In this document: positions 10,003 through 21,680 of the stretch, one piece after another
Numbering within the stretch: the stretch's first letter is position 1
Layout of the letters: every line of letters begins with the position of its first letter
Made by a program: the position numbers and the translations under genes
NCBI RefSeq assembly: GCF_036898095.1
Contig: NC_090739.1
Coordinates: 62,480,342-62,544,341, forward strand
DNA: 64,000 nt
Direction of reading: 5' to 3'
From: Palaemon carinicauda
Lineage: Eukaryota > Arthropoda > Malacostraca > Decapoda > Palaemonidae
Notes under the pieces: model-generated
Told to the model about the DNA's origin: nothing
Seen by the model: the letters and a program-made list of their open reading frames with translations, nothing else
The model's database searches: none

Positions 10003-13000
10003 CCCTGGATAGGTACGCTCCTCGGACACCCCTTTAAGGGTATACTCGGACGCGAACGACCCCGACGCCAAAAAAAATTCTTGAAAAATCAGTTTTTGCA
10101 GTAACCTCCTTTTTTCTTTTGCCAAAAAAAACTTCAATGAATGCTTAAAACAACTGTAAAGATAAATACTACTCATCTGCAGAAAAACTATTTATTATAA
10201 ATATTTTAAAAAATTAAGTAGAAAAAAAAAAAGACCTGACATAAAAATTCATAAAAAAAAAGTTTATACATATATACACAAATCCTTTTAGGAATTGATT
10301 CTTGAATGTTTAGGACACATCTTGATGTATTTTGGATGAAGTCAGACCCATGGAGGTGAAGATCTGAAATGAGAAAAAAAGGGTAACTTTTTTTGGCCAA
10401 AAAAAATTGTCCAAATTTCATGAATTTTTTTGGGTACCCAAATGAAATAGGAAGTGGCTAATTTTTTTAGGGAATAAACATATGTTATCCTAAAATAGAA
10501 ATATGTAAAAAAATCTTCATTATTTTGTAAATTACATTTATATCAGGGGCCATATCTAAAGGTAATTTTTTGAGTACTTAGAAATTTCGTAAAAAAATAC
10601 ATATATTTAATATATAATATGATATTTATGCAGGTAAAAATATACCAAAATATCACAAATTCTATAGGGAACAAGAATATATATAGATAGGGCAGCTTAC
10701 GCTTCGGATATGTCCACAAAATGGCCGCCAACCACACTGACTCAGACTCCCTAATCTGCCACTTGAAATGTAGGAAGGGTATGTCAATTTCAAGGTGTTA
10801 TTTACTAATCTAAATATTATTGGATATGCATAAAAATTGTATGGTGGGTTGCTGGATAATTTTCGATTATTTTACGACTATAAAATTAAAATTCTGACCC
10901 AAAAAAAAATTTTTTGAAGGGAAATAAAATCGAAAAAAAAAAAAATGTAAAACAATATAATATTTTAGCTAAAAAAATTTGATGATATTCAATCAAAAAA
11001 AAGTAAACAAAATTTTCCGACAAATAAACATCTAGAGGAATCATTACTCTGTGATAGTTCCTTAGTACGTAGTAATTTTGAAAGAATTGGGAAAAAACGA
11101 AAAAATGGCAATCACCGGAAAATCGAACACATACCTATATATACGCCATATCTGGCTAAAAAAAAAGATAGGCATGGGTAGCCAGATCATCTAGAAACAC
11201 TTTCCAACACTATAAAAGTATAAGTTTTGCGACACTACTTGCCAATTCCTTACGGTAACATGACTAAGCAAAAAAATGCAAAACAAATAAAAAGGGGCAC
11301 TCACGGAAAAATGGCTAACATTCTAATATACGGCATTTCAGAAAAAAAAAAATTCAGCCACGTGCTAGGCAAACCATCAGGCACATTTTCCGACAAATAA
11401 ACATCCAAATGAATAATTACTCTGTGATAGTTCCTTAGTACGTAGTAATTTTGAAAGAAATGGGAAAAAACGAAAAAATGGCAATCACAGGAAAATCGAA
11501 CACATACCTATATATACGCCATATCTGGCTAAAAAAAGAAGATAGGCATGGGTAGCCAGATCATCTAGAAACACTTTCCAACACTATAAAATTATAAGTT
11601 TTGCGACACTACTTGCCAATTCCTTACGGTAACATGACTAAGCAAAAAAATGCAAAACAAATAAAAAGGGGCAATCGTGGAAAAATGGCCATTCTAATAT
11701 ACGGCATTTCAGAAAAAAAAAATTTCAGCCACGTGCTAGGCAAACCATCAAGGCACATTTTCCGACAAATAAACATATAAATGAAATATTACTCTGTGAT
11801 AGTTCCTTAGTACGTAGTAATTTTGAAAGAAATGGGAAAAAACGAAAAAATGGCAATCACAGGAAAATCGAACACATACTTATATATACGCCATATCTGG
11901 CTAAAAAAAAAATAGGGATGGGTAGCCAGATCATCTAGAAACACTTTCCAACACTATAAAAATATAAGTTTTGCGACACTACTTGCTAATTCCTTACGGT
12001 AACATGACTAAGCAAAAAAATGCAAAACAAATAAAAAGGGGCACTCGCGGAAAAATGCCCAACATTCTAATATACGGCATCTCAGATAAAAAAAAAAGAC
12101 ATGCACGTGTTAGCCCAACCATCAAGGCACACTTTCTAACACAAACATGAAAAAAAAATCAATAATATACGGCAATTCCTTACTACGTAGTAAATTTTTA
12201 CAAATATTGAAAAAAAAAAAACAGAAATTGGCAACCGCAGTTAAATACCCAATATACCAATAACTACGTCGTATCTGACAAAAACAAAATCACGCATGGG
12301 TAGCCAGATCATCTAGACACACTTTCCAACACTAAAAAAGCAAAAGTTTTACGATACTATTTCGCAATATCTTACGGAAAAATGACTTGGCAAAAAAATG
12401 AAAAAAAATGAAAAAGGGACACTCGCGGTAAAATGCCCGACATTCTAATATACGGCATCTCAGATAAAAAAAAAAGACATGCACGTGTTAGCCCAACCAT
12501 CAAGGCACACTTTCTAACACATAAACATGAAAAAAAAAAGAATAATATACGGCAATTCCTTACTACGTAGTAATTTTTACAAATATTGGAAAAAAAACAG
12601 AAATTGGTAACCGCAGTTAAATACCCAATATACCAATAACTACGTCGTATCTGACAAAAACAAAGTCATGCATGGGTAGCCAGATCATCTAGACACACTT
12701 TCCAACACTAAACAAGCAAAAGTTTTACGACCCTATTTGGCAATATCTTACAGAAAAATGACTTGGCAAAAAAATGAAAAAAAATGAAAAAGGGGCACTC
12801 GCGGTAAAATGGTCCTCGTGGTGATGAACGACATTTTAACTAAAAAAAAAATCATGCACATGGTAGCCAAACAATCCACCAAGACTTTCCACAACTGATA
12901 ACCTATACAAGTTGCACCATTCTACGACAATTTCATAATACGTAATAACTTTGATAATTATGCAAACTACCTTAGAAGGGTAAACTCGGTCGCGAACGAC

Positions 13001-13194
13001 CCCGACGCGTCTCAGAAATCGGGGAAGGAGTACAGCTACAGCAATGCACATCTGGACACTACTAGAGCGTGTAGGGGAGACACCTCCTGCAGGTCGATCA
13101 CCCACAAATTCAGTCACGGGGGTGAGTCACGTGAGAAAAACCTGTTTTTTTTTGACGCTCGGGGTCGCAAACGACCCATCGTACCTATCCAGGG
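10003..13194. mobile_element. TTAA-target DNA element (piggyBac-like termini) carrying a satellite
   Basis: CCCTGGATAGGTACG at 10003-10017 is the perfect reverse complement of 13180-13194 (15 bp). The right end is followed by TTAA (13195-13198) and the left end is preceded by ATAA (9999-10002), consistent with a one-base-decayed TTAA target duplication. CCC termini and TTAA targets are typical of piggyBac-type elements. A subterminal motif GCGAACGACCCCGACG occurs as direct copies near 10052 and 12992, and inverted near 13158. No transposase gene is present; the interior is AT-rich and largely satellite. It lies in the PNKP intron between exons c and d. The superfamily is inferred from ends only. 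Confidence 0.7.
11013..12960. repeat. ~373-bp tandem satellite, five copies plus a partial
   Basis: The anchor TTTTCCGACA (later CTTTCTAACA) occurs at 11013, 11386, 11758, 12132 and 12510, giving periods of 373, 372, 374 and 378. Each unit contains ACTACGTAGTAA-like or AGTACGTAGTAA, TGGGTAGCCAGATCATCTAG, TTCCAACACTA and TTACGGTAACATGACT-like blocks. Copies 1-3 are more alike, and copies 4-5 form a second subgroup. A degenerate sixth unit runs to about 12960. The array lies wholly inside the TTAA-flanked element. Confidence 0.9.
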
Positions 13195-14041
13195 TTAAAG
13201 ATATGTATTTGTTGAAGCGAAAAAAAAAAGGGGAAAATTTTACTGGTAAGCGTTAATTAAACCGGGCTTCTGAAGAAGAAATAGGAACATCAGGTGAGTA
13301 TGAGAATAATTCAAATTCCATGTTAATAAATAGAAAAAAACAAAATTTGCCTTTTAGTTTTGTTGAGAAAGATGTCCATCACTGTTATGAAAACCTAAGT
13401 TTCAACCTAACAATTTGATGTCCGGATTAAATTGCTAATCTGGTCCACTTATTATAATAGTATATTTTGTGTTGAAATTATATTGTCCAATAAATTACAT
13501 TCATATGTTTTAATGATTTTATGTACTAAACATTAAATTTAATTTTAGTAAACATATTGGTAAAGGATTTATCAATGAACATTATATACTTTGCCATTTA
13601 CTGTTTAATATTATTATTAGGTTAATTAGGCCATTGAGCTGAAACCCTTTTCTTTTTGAATTAGGCAATTACTGTATATGAAATGTTTTTTTAACAGCAC
13701 AGGATTGTGTTGTATTTAAAACATTTGGAGATTTGAATTTATGATTTGATTATCAAAATGCAGTTTTATTATTTTCACTGTGCCCCAAATTTTTATCCAA
13801 AGTTTTCTTCTTGTACTTAATTTCTTGTAAGGGAGAATTGGAATGTTTAAAATTTAGGATGATACAAGAACTGGTTAATTTTCAGTTATTCAAAGTTAGC
13901 AGTAAGTTATCAGTATTGCAATCATTGCTAAGTACAATACTTATTTCAGTTCTTTATGTGAAATTTCAGATCCTTTACTCCAGTTGTAGAATTTATTTTG
14001 GCTGCATGTTTGTTGAATAACCTTGTTCTCTTGTTGAGCAG
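13195..14041. other. PNKP intron, no recognisable feature
   Basis: AT-rich sequence between the satellite-bearing element and PNKP exon d. No coding exon, RNA gene or repeat is recognised. Confidence 0.5.
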
Positions 14042-14185
14042 GAAGGAAAAAGTGTGGTTATAGACAACACAAATCCAGACGTGGACAGTAGGCAACGATA
14101 CATCGCAGCCGCAAAGAAACTTAATGTTCCTATCAGATGTTTTCTCTTTAATGTGTCTAAAGACCAGTGTAGACATAATAATAAG
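14042..14185 (+). CDS. PNKP: PNKP exon d (kinase core)
   Basis: A 48-codon, phase 0-0 exon with acceptor TTGAGCAG and donor AAG|GTATGG. It encodes EGKSVVIDNTNPDVDSRQRY and on to VPIRCFLFNVSKDQCRHNNK. VIDNTNPD-SR-RY is the strongest PNKP signature in the window. RCFLF and the CRHNN motif correspond to the kinase lid and phosphate-transfer region. About 7 kb of intron separates it from exon c. Confidence 0.95.
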
Positions 14186-14610
14186 GTATGGTTCACCTTT
14201 CATATTTTTGTTAATGAACAAGCATAGTAATTAAGCTAAAAAGAAATATAAAAACAGTACACACATACTTGTTGCATTTAAGCCAAACACTACTACTGGC
14301 ACCTCCTTCAGATATACGCTACAAGCTGAAGATCATTCTTTGTAGTTGTATAGTTGTGATGGCCATGTCTTAGATTTTTTTGGAAGATAAAGCAAGTTCT
14401 TTTTGTATTGACCTTGTCACCATAATGATAGAATAAGTTGTTGTGAGGTGTTGCCAACTTATTTAAAGTTAAGTTTTATTTACAAAAAAAAGGGAGAAAA
14501 TTGAATAATGCTTCACGCAGTAAACAGTAAATTAGTATGTATACAAAAAACTTTGAACCAGAATCTTATGTAAGAGAGGTCAGATAATAATCTTCTCTCT
14601 CTGCTTTCAG

Positions 14611-14672
14611 TATCGGACCTTCAGCGGTGCAAACCATGAGAACATCAGTGATATGGTCTACAATATGTATAA
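14611..14672 (+). CDS. PNKP: PNKP exon e
   Basis: A 62-nt exon after a CTCTCTGCTTTCAG acceptor, encoding YRTFSGANHENISDMVYNMY. The ISDMVYNMYK segment matches the V-SDMV-YGYRK helix of PNKP kinases. It ends in phase 2 (AA|GTAAGT). Confidence 0.9.
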
Positions 14673-15710
14673 GTAAGTTCTTGCTGGATTGACTTGGAAT
14701 ATTTACTACCACTAAAGAAGAAAAAAGTTGTTGTTTGTCTATTAGCAGAAACAGAATTTTAATAATTTTTTTTACAGTATTTCTATACTCATATGATGCT
14801 CACAGTGCATCTCTCTTGAAGCTTGGTTATACAGTATGGACATTAACCCCTAAAACTAAAAGTTTTCCATTAGCTATTCTTCTAATAGACTTGGGGCTCT
14901 AGTAAAGCATTGAGACAATCTAGTGGCTAATGGCAATAATAATGACTTGGGCAAGCTGTACCATCATTGTTTTTCAATCTTGAAGTCAAAACTATTCTCT
15001 TGTCCTCTTGATGCCACAAGTCAGTGGAGAGGAGGATGGCCATATATAAGCGAGTATAGATAATGAATTTTATCAAAAATTTTATTTCTATGAAACTCTC
15101 CTAATGTTCATACAGTATTACTGATGCCCACACACTAATGGAGGTGGGTCACCATTAAAGGAAATAGGTAGATCATTTGCAGCTTTCAAGTAATAAATTA
15201 ATTAATACCCTTTACTCCCTTAGTAACAAACTGTTTCGAATTAAAGTTTAAAACTCCAAAAACTCTAGATTGTTTTCCGTATATATTACTTTATCACCTT
15301 ATTACTTATTTATATAAACCCCACAAAACTAAAGTTTAGAATAAAAAGAAAAAATTGAATTAAACCCAAAAATTATATTAGATCACATCACCACCCAAAG
15401 TCCAGCATCCTTGACTAATTAACCAGGAGTGTTAGGCAAATGCTGACTAGGTATGCCATTGAGCTACTGCTAAAACCCTTTCTAAAGATTTCTGCTAAAA
15501 ATAAGAGCTGCAGCTGCACTTCCAATATGAAACTTAACCTTCAAGTCTTTCATTAGACTTGGATCCAATTGTTTGTGAGCATTCATGACCAAACTTTTAA
15601 TAAGAAAGAATAATGTATGTTTTAATAGAGGACGTTTTGGAATTCTAATTTCACGAAAAGAAAATAGGAAACATTACTTCTAATGCTTGTAGTCTTGAAT
15701 TAGGCAAATA

Positions 15711-15968
15711 CTAATGTAAAAATATGCCTATGTGAGATTCATTAAAAGCCCAATCTCCTCTTTTTATTGCTCCCAGAACTGTGGCGTGGGTTTCTATCAA
15801 AAACTTTGCGAGAACTGTAAACTTGATTCCAGACATCAAGAAGTGGGTATCCAATCCCCTGACACTTTGCAGGGAAGGACCGTCATAAAATTCTATGATA
15901 ACATCTACGAGTCCAGTAGACAACTCTCCCGTAACGTCTACTAGAGCGGAATCCTTATGTCCTACCAA
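15711..15968 (-). pseudogene. Decayed DIRS reverse transcriptase fragment
   Basis: The - strand reads ETHATVLGAIKRGDWAFNES near its end. This resembles the DIRS RT block before the palm (MDTPKSVMESLRKGDFMMSI in copy 4), where a DLKDAYFHIP-like strand should follow but is lost. The upstream part (VDVTGELSTGLVDV, IIEFYDGP) is not recognised. Assignment is helped by its place between two inverted terminal repeats; on its own it would be weak. Confidence 0.4.
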
Positions 15969-16399
15969 TGGTACAAAAAAAATTCCTTAAGGAGACAATT
16001 CTAAAGTCGTAGAAGCTACTGGCATAAAGGGGAAAACATGGGTACCCCTAAATATTGACCTAAAAGTGTTACTTTGTGTCCCAGTACCCACTTGAGCAAT
16101 CAACTTATCAATCCTATTTACATATATTACATCACTCAAAGGGAAGAAATCAAGTAATGTTTCTGTGCATCAAACACTGTCCCAGCCAAAGAGGCACATA
16201 CCTTTTTTCTTCACTTATATTACAAAACACACAATCGCTGCTACAGCCATGGAAACCCTATTTGAAACAGTTTTATTCAAGTCGGATAACTATTCGAAAG
16301 TAAGATCCTAATCCTGATGTCCTGCAACTTCTCTTCTATAACATCTAATATCTAATCTAGAAGTATTTAAAAAATGCTTCCCACTTGTCCACATACATC

Positions 16400-17700
16400 A
16401 TCTCCAGTATACTATGTCCATTTCTGTCATATTCTTGGAGTACATCCAGACCCCGATATGTACATCAAAGGTCAACGGATCCCATGTTTAAGTGAAGCTA
16501 GATTTAGGAATATTTGATTGCAGGCTCACATGGGTTCCGGGTTCCTCACTTGAAAGCCTTAAAAGTAAAATGTATTGATTCTCTTAATCTTTTAAAAGTT
16601 TTGTCCCATACACCATGAGGGCAGACTGCAAAACTATTTTAAAGTTATACAAGGCCTTAATTTTTTCTAAAATTAGTTTTGGGTATGGAATATGCTCCTC
16701 AGCCACCTCAAGCCAGTTAAATATTTTAGATTCTATACACCATACTGTTATCAGATTGGCTTCAGGAGCCTATAGAACTTTGCCTATTCCAAGCCTCCTT
16801 GTAGACGCTGGAGAATTACCGTTCGACCTTTACCAAAAGACTTTCTGTTGTTCAGTACTGCTTTACATTGCAAAGACTTCCTAATTCTTTAGCTTATTTG
16901 ACTGTAAACCTTGTAAGGCATTATAAATATTTGGAGTTGCACCCAAAATCTCCTCAACCTTATGGTTTTTGAGTTGAACTACTGTATTATTAAACAATCT
17001 TGATATACCTAAAAGGTGCTCCCATTTAAGATGTCATCAACCCCTCCATGGAAATTACAAGAGATATCTTTCTGCAAATACTTTATTGGTATAAAAAAGA
17101 ACTTGACTGATTTAGAAACCAGGATTCTTTTTATGGAACATGTTGAAGAACATGGGGAATTGACTGTATATACTGATGGTTCCAAACCTGATGCTGGTGT
17201 TGGATTTGGAGTACATAGTGCTTTTAATTGTTGAGGTGCACTTGCTCTATATCTTCTATAATTTCTGCCAAACGGTGTGACATACTAACCGCCATTGGAA
17301 AAAAACAGCATTGGAGGAGAAAGGCAATTTTACCACTTTTAGTGATGCAAGGAGAGTCCTAAAGCTTTAGAAGTTTTTAATTCTAGTAACCCTTTAGTTT
17401 CAAAGATTTTATAGAGGTTGCATATTATTGGACTAAGAGGTATAACAGTTCAATTTTGCTCGTTTCTGGTATACGTAGGTGTATCTGGAAATGAGAAGGC
17501 AGATTTATTGGCAAAGAATGATGTAGCGGAGTTTCTACCGAGAAGGTATCCTATTCTATGTAATGATTTTTTACCTAGTATTAAGAATTTGTTTTGTAAT
17601 AATTGGCAACAGCTTTGGTATAGTTTAGTTGGGAACAGTGAGGCATGTGTTGACCAAATGCTACCCTTTTAGCACCATAAGAAATAGATATCTGTTTGAG
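16400..17700 (+). mobile_element. LINE fragment: RT C-terminus and RNase H (jockey/I-like)
   Basis: The + strand carries LGVHPDPDMYIKGQRIPCLS, then LTWVP, then MRADCKTILKLYKALIFSKI, SATSSQLNILDSIHHTVIRL and ASGAYRTLPIPSLLVDAGEL. This order (SK-SYG, LD-IH--GLRL--GA-RTSP--SL-V-AGE-PL) is the classic C-terminal region of jockey/I-type LINEs. At 17160-17230 LTVYTDGSKPDAGVGFGVHS is the RNase H Asp motif, and VGVSGNEKADLLAK at 17480-17520 is its GNE-AD motif. Several frameshifts and stops break it. It is inserted in the old DIRS element within the last PNKP intron. Confidence 0.8.
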
Positions 17701-19195
17701 GCTTGAGATATCTGTTTGAGGCTTGAGATGAGGATAGCAAGTTCATCCTGCCAAGATTCTTGAGCAGGATGTCTTACTGTGGTTATGGTATTTTTAGGTT
17801 TATTCGCTATTTAAATTTTATAAGGACATCTTCGCTTATATGGTTTTTAATTGATTATACTGTACTTTTATTTTTTATTTATAACAAACTATATCGGTGT
17901 TAGTGACCTTCAATGTCAGGATGCGAGAGAACTATAAATCAATTGATCAGTGTCTAGTAAACCAACTCGCAAATCACACATTTAAAGATTTACTTTTATT
18001 AGTATCTATGATGGAATCAAAGGAGATTACATTGTAATCTAAAATGGGATTAGATAATTGATTAGTCTTATATAAGTCAAAAGGGCAGGGTAGTTCAGAA
18101 TTACTGCATGTAAACAAAGACTTATCAGCCTTCCTTAAAGAAGCTGAAGTATGTTAAGAACTTTTGAAGCTCATAACTATCAAAACTAGACTCATTAGGG
18201 GCTGCCCTGCTTTAATCAACTAGTTTTGTCTTCTCTGGATTTTCTCGAATTAAAAGAAAGCTTTTTTTTACGAGTTGTACGTTTTATATAGTTGAGCAAC
18301 CATATAAATATACTTTTCTATGAGAGGACAATGAGACCTTTGCACTCTCCAATGCTTTTTTTAAATCACTATGCTGACCCTAACACGAGACAGAAAATTT
18401 GAATCGTGATTGCACAGAAACAATTTTCGTAGTAACTATTAAGAAATCCAGAAGGCATTTCTAAAAGCAGAAAAAATCCAAATAACCAAACAATCTAGAG
18501 TAAGTGGCCTACCAATGAACCTGAGAACTATGTAAAAACTGTGAAGACAAAGACAGTAAAACTTGCTCAAGCCAAGGTTATTGGCATTAGCCACTATGTC
18601 TCATTGCCTTACTAGAAACCCAAGTTTATTGAAAGGAAGGAAAATTAATTTTTTTTTTCTAGTTTTAGGGGTAACTTCCAGAGAATAGCAATATGAACAT
18701 CATGGGAGATTCATAGAAATAATACCCTAAGAACAGGTAAACACAGTATGATGAAACTTCGATAATATATTCATCCGGCAACTTTCTCGAGGATATAAGT
18801 TAGGGAGAAATTAGCTGGTGGAAGTTTTGTTGCCTTTTAGACCATCTCGACCCTAAGCTTTGCTTCTCCAAAAGTTAATCATAAATAATATCTACCTTGT
18901 TTCATGGAAATCTGTTAACCTTTCTTGAGATTCGCAACCTGCTAAAACAGAAATAGAGAATTTTTTTGTTTTTTAATATACTTCATAAATAATTGCATAT
19001 TGGTGAAACAGTTGAAGGTAAGGTCTATTTTATTTCAATACAGGAAGATTGAAGGATTTAAGTTTAGCATAGGCAGTATTCAATTTGCCATAATGAGATA
19101 ATTCCATGTAACGTCAAATTTATTTAAACAAGTAAAAATAATTGTATAAAACTAGAAAAGGCAGGATTTCTAATGTTCACTTTTTAAATTTTCAG

Positions 19196-19319
19196 ATCAA
19201 AATATGTTGAACCAACACTAAAAGAAGGCTTTGATGACATTGTAAAGGTTAATTTTGTTCCTAAATTCAGGTCAACCAAAGATGAAAACTTGTACAAGAT
19301 GTTTTTATTGGAAAAATAA
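19196..19319 (+). CDS. PNKP: PNKP last exon (C-terminus and stop)
   Basis: The acceptor is AAATTTTCAG and the first base completes the Lys codon left by exon e. It encodes [20 protein letters not shown], then [20 protein letters not shown] and TAA. EPT--EGF--I--V-F is the conserved C-terminal end of PNKP kinases. The protein ends a few residues further on, as in other animals. The preceding intron is 4.5 kb and contains nested transposons. Confidence 0.93.
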
Positions 19320-20811
19320 CTACAAGATCTACTGTCTGGAAAAGTCAAATGGCTCAGACATATATTTACATTTTACCCATAAATAGTAATTTCTTAAAAA
19401 CAAACATTTCCTAAGAAATAGGGCAAGAAGCCATCTAGACAGCAACAACTAGTGCCTCATCAAAAAAAAATGCACTCGTGTGAAACACTTCAAGTCTTGA
19501 ATAAATACATTATGAAAATACTGATGTGCTTTTATAAACCCTTGAGCAAATACGTATTCCTTCTTATTATTATCACTGGGTGAAAACCTTGTTTGAACAT
19601 CTACATGAAAGAAAATTCATGAGGCAACTTACTCCTATTAATGCAGCATATGGAAGCCTGTCAACAGGGTTCATGAGATCATTCAGTGCAAGCAATTTTT
19701 AAATTAAAAAAAAAAATTGAGAAGATACCGACATATACAGTATTTACAAAACCTGAACTTCTAAAGAACCAGCAAAATGAAAATTATAATACTTAACAGA
19801 TGATTTGAGCAAAGTTGAAAAAAAGGAAGAAAAAAAAAAAAGAATTAATTCTGTTAAAATAAAACTTCAAGTGTGAACTCTTTAAATTGATAATTCAATT
19901 TTAAATAGTCTTTCATTTTAAAAATGAATTAAATATTAATGCACTGTTCAAATTTACAAACCATGAAAATACTACAAATTTCAGAAAAAACCTGACGACT
20001 TAATCAATGCATTAAAGTAATATCTTTGAAATTTATTCTGTAGAATAACACAAATACATTACTGTATTACTACATACAATTTTCCTTTCAACAGACTGGC
20101 CTTCAAGATGAAGAGGATCTATAACTGGTCTTCAGATACTTTTCATAGCTTAGCATCATGTTTCCCTTTTTCATCTCTATGGATCCCACAACATTTATTA
20201 CAGTCTGGTTATTTCTATCCTATATAGCCTTGGGGCTATTTACAATTTGATAACTAAAGTTCTGTACTTTAGACATAAAACAACAAAACTGGAAATTATG
20301 AAACAGTACATCATAATTTTCTACATAAAAAAAAAAAAAATTATAATTCAGTCCACTAAAACAATTATAAAACTAATCACATCTGCAGTTACAGACTGAA
20401 AATGTTATGAAAAATTAAAGTCAATTCACGGTATCTAAATTCATGTTTTCATAAATTAATGCACAGTAATTGTAGATTTCGAACAATAAAAAAAAAGTTA
20501 TTGCTATATTCATACATTTTAAGTAATAAATAAATAATAATGACAAACTATCAACTACTAAAGGCATTTAACTGAAAATGGGCCTGCTAGGCAGTTAACA
20601 AATTGCACACTTGGCACTAATCAACCACCCTGAACAGGTACAATACGAGGAAGAAATGGTCAAATTTTGCTATTCACATCAACTGGCTACACCTTGCATT
20701 TCATTCTTCATGGACTGAAGACTTATTTAAAATTGATTTTGTACATAATCTTATGGGTGGGATAAACAAACGTTGATAAGATAAACAAACGTTGAAGGGG
20801 ATAACACTGTC
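19320..20811. other. PNKP 3' UTR and intergenic DNA
   Basis: AT-rich sequence with no further coding signal. The nearest canonical poly(A) signal after the PNKP stop is at 19500-19505, which would give a 3' UTR of about 200 nt. Beyond it are short A runs only. Confidence 0.5.
19500..19505 (+). promoter_or_regulatory. Candidate PNKP polyadenylation signal
   Basis: AATAAA lies 181 bases after the PNKP stop codon and is followed within about 25 bases by a TG-rich segment (GATGTGCTTTT). Position and sequence fit a cleavage/polyadenylation site; transcript evidence is absent. Confidence 0.55.
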
Positions 20812-20819
20812 ATACTAGG

Positions 20820-21672
20820 CAGTGGCGGCTCGTGGCTAAAATTAGTGGGAGTGCTGCTCCAGAAAATTTTTAGCCTTTGTATTAATATTGTGTAATAGGA
20901 AACTAATTGGTATAAGAAAATATATTCAGAAACTTGATAGAAGCTTAAAAACCAAATTCAAACATTCTTACTGTTCAAACTTGATTTATTCATTTAAAAG
21001 TGGAACCAAAATAGTTTTAATTTGCATGAAAAGATCAATTATTTAATCTTGATCTCTGGATGACAGACAAGGAAATTTTTCTCCATTGAAAGCGCTGTAA
21101 GTGAATTTAGCCTTAACAAATCTTATCATAGTACTTCTTAGTAAAGTTTTTATTGTTTCCAATGCTGAAAAGCACCGTTTTGCTTCATATGTACTGTTGT
21201 CAAGAGAACCAAAAAAAAGGTAAAAGAACCGAAAAAATTAATAAAAAATAATAGCGGGGAGTACAATAATAACCTAATTCTATACTTTATCACATTCAAG
21301 ATTATGGTACACTGTTGTCTAGCGCAACACATGTCAAGTAAAAGAATACAACTACCTTTCACCAACACTCCAATGTGGGCAGTCTTGTCACTGAAGGAGC
21401 CACAGTGCTCTCTCTACCTCTCAGCCTTACATGCGGTTGCGTATGCGCACATGCGCATAACAGCAAAACGCCATGCAGCTGGAACTGTGAAGTGCGCAGT
21501 TCCATAAAGGGATTTTTGTCTTTTCATTAACGGAAGGATGGCTACCGACATTAAGCTTAAGGACTATATATTGTACAAGCATTAAAGAAAAAATAATAAT
21601 ATTAAATGTTATCAATAACAAAGGAAAATATGGAGAGTTGCAGATTCACAGAGCTTATAAATGAGCCGCCAC
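20820..21672. mobile_element. hAT-family derivative with 8-bp target duplication
   Basis: The left end begins CAGTGGCGGCTCGTGG and the right end closes GAGCCGCCAC, an imperfect terminal inverted repeat of the hAT type. The flanks are ATACTAGG (20812-20819) and ATACTAAG (21673-21680), an 8-bp target duplication with one mismatch, the size expected for hAT. The interior retains a piece of transposase C-terminus on the - strand. At 853 bp it is a non-autonomous internal-deletion derivative. It sits between the convergent 3' ends of PNKP and the BTB gene. Confidence 0.82.
21043..21210 (-). pseudogene. hAT transposase dimerisation-domain remnant
   Basis: The - strand, ending in TAA at 21043-21045, reads NSTYEAKRCFSALETIKTLL, then RSTMIRFVKAKFTYSAFN. 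C/RCFSAL-IKT-LRSTM is the conserved hATC dimerisation motif (S-A-ERSFS-LK-IK-YLRSTM in relatives). Nothing of the catalytic core remains, so it is a leftover inside the 853-bp element. Confidence 0.7.
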
Positions 21673-21680
21673 ATACTAAG

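Larger units (their letters stand above)
14776..18730 (-). mobile_element. Ancient DIRS-like element with long diverged ITRs
   Basis: The blocks at about 14776-15020 and 18490-18730 are diverged inverted copies. For example, GGTAACTTCC and CTAGTTTTAGGGGTAACTTC on the right mirror CCCCTAAAACTAAAAG on the left, and both share TAGTGGCTAATG-type and CAATGAGACA-type segments. At 15075-15160 is an ICR-like segment (TTTATTTCTATGAA, GATGCCCACACACTAATGG). A broken RT fragment lies at 15711-15968 on the - strand. The element occupies the last PNKP intron, antisense to PNKP, and has a LINE fragment nested in it (16.4-17.7 kb). All coding regions are dead. Confidence 0.6.

Noticed and set aside
13946..14221. 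- strand ORFs overlapping PNKP exon d
   Set aside because: The + strand exon encodes the unmistakable VIDNTNPD motif in frame with the other exons; the - strand frames are chance.
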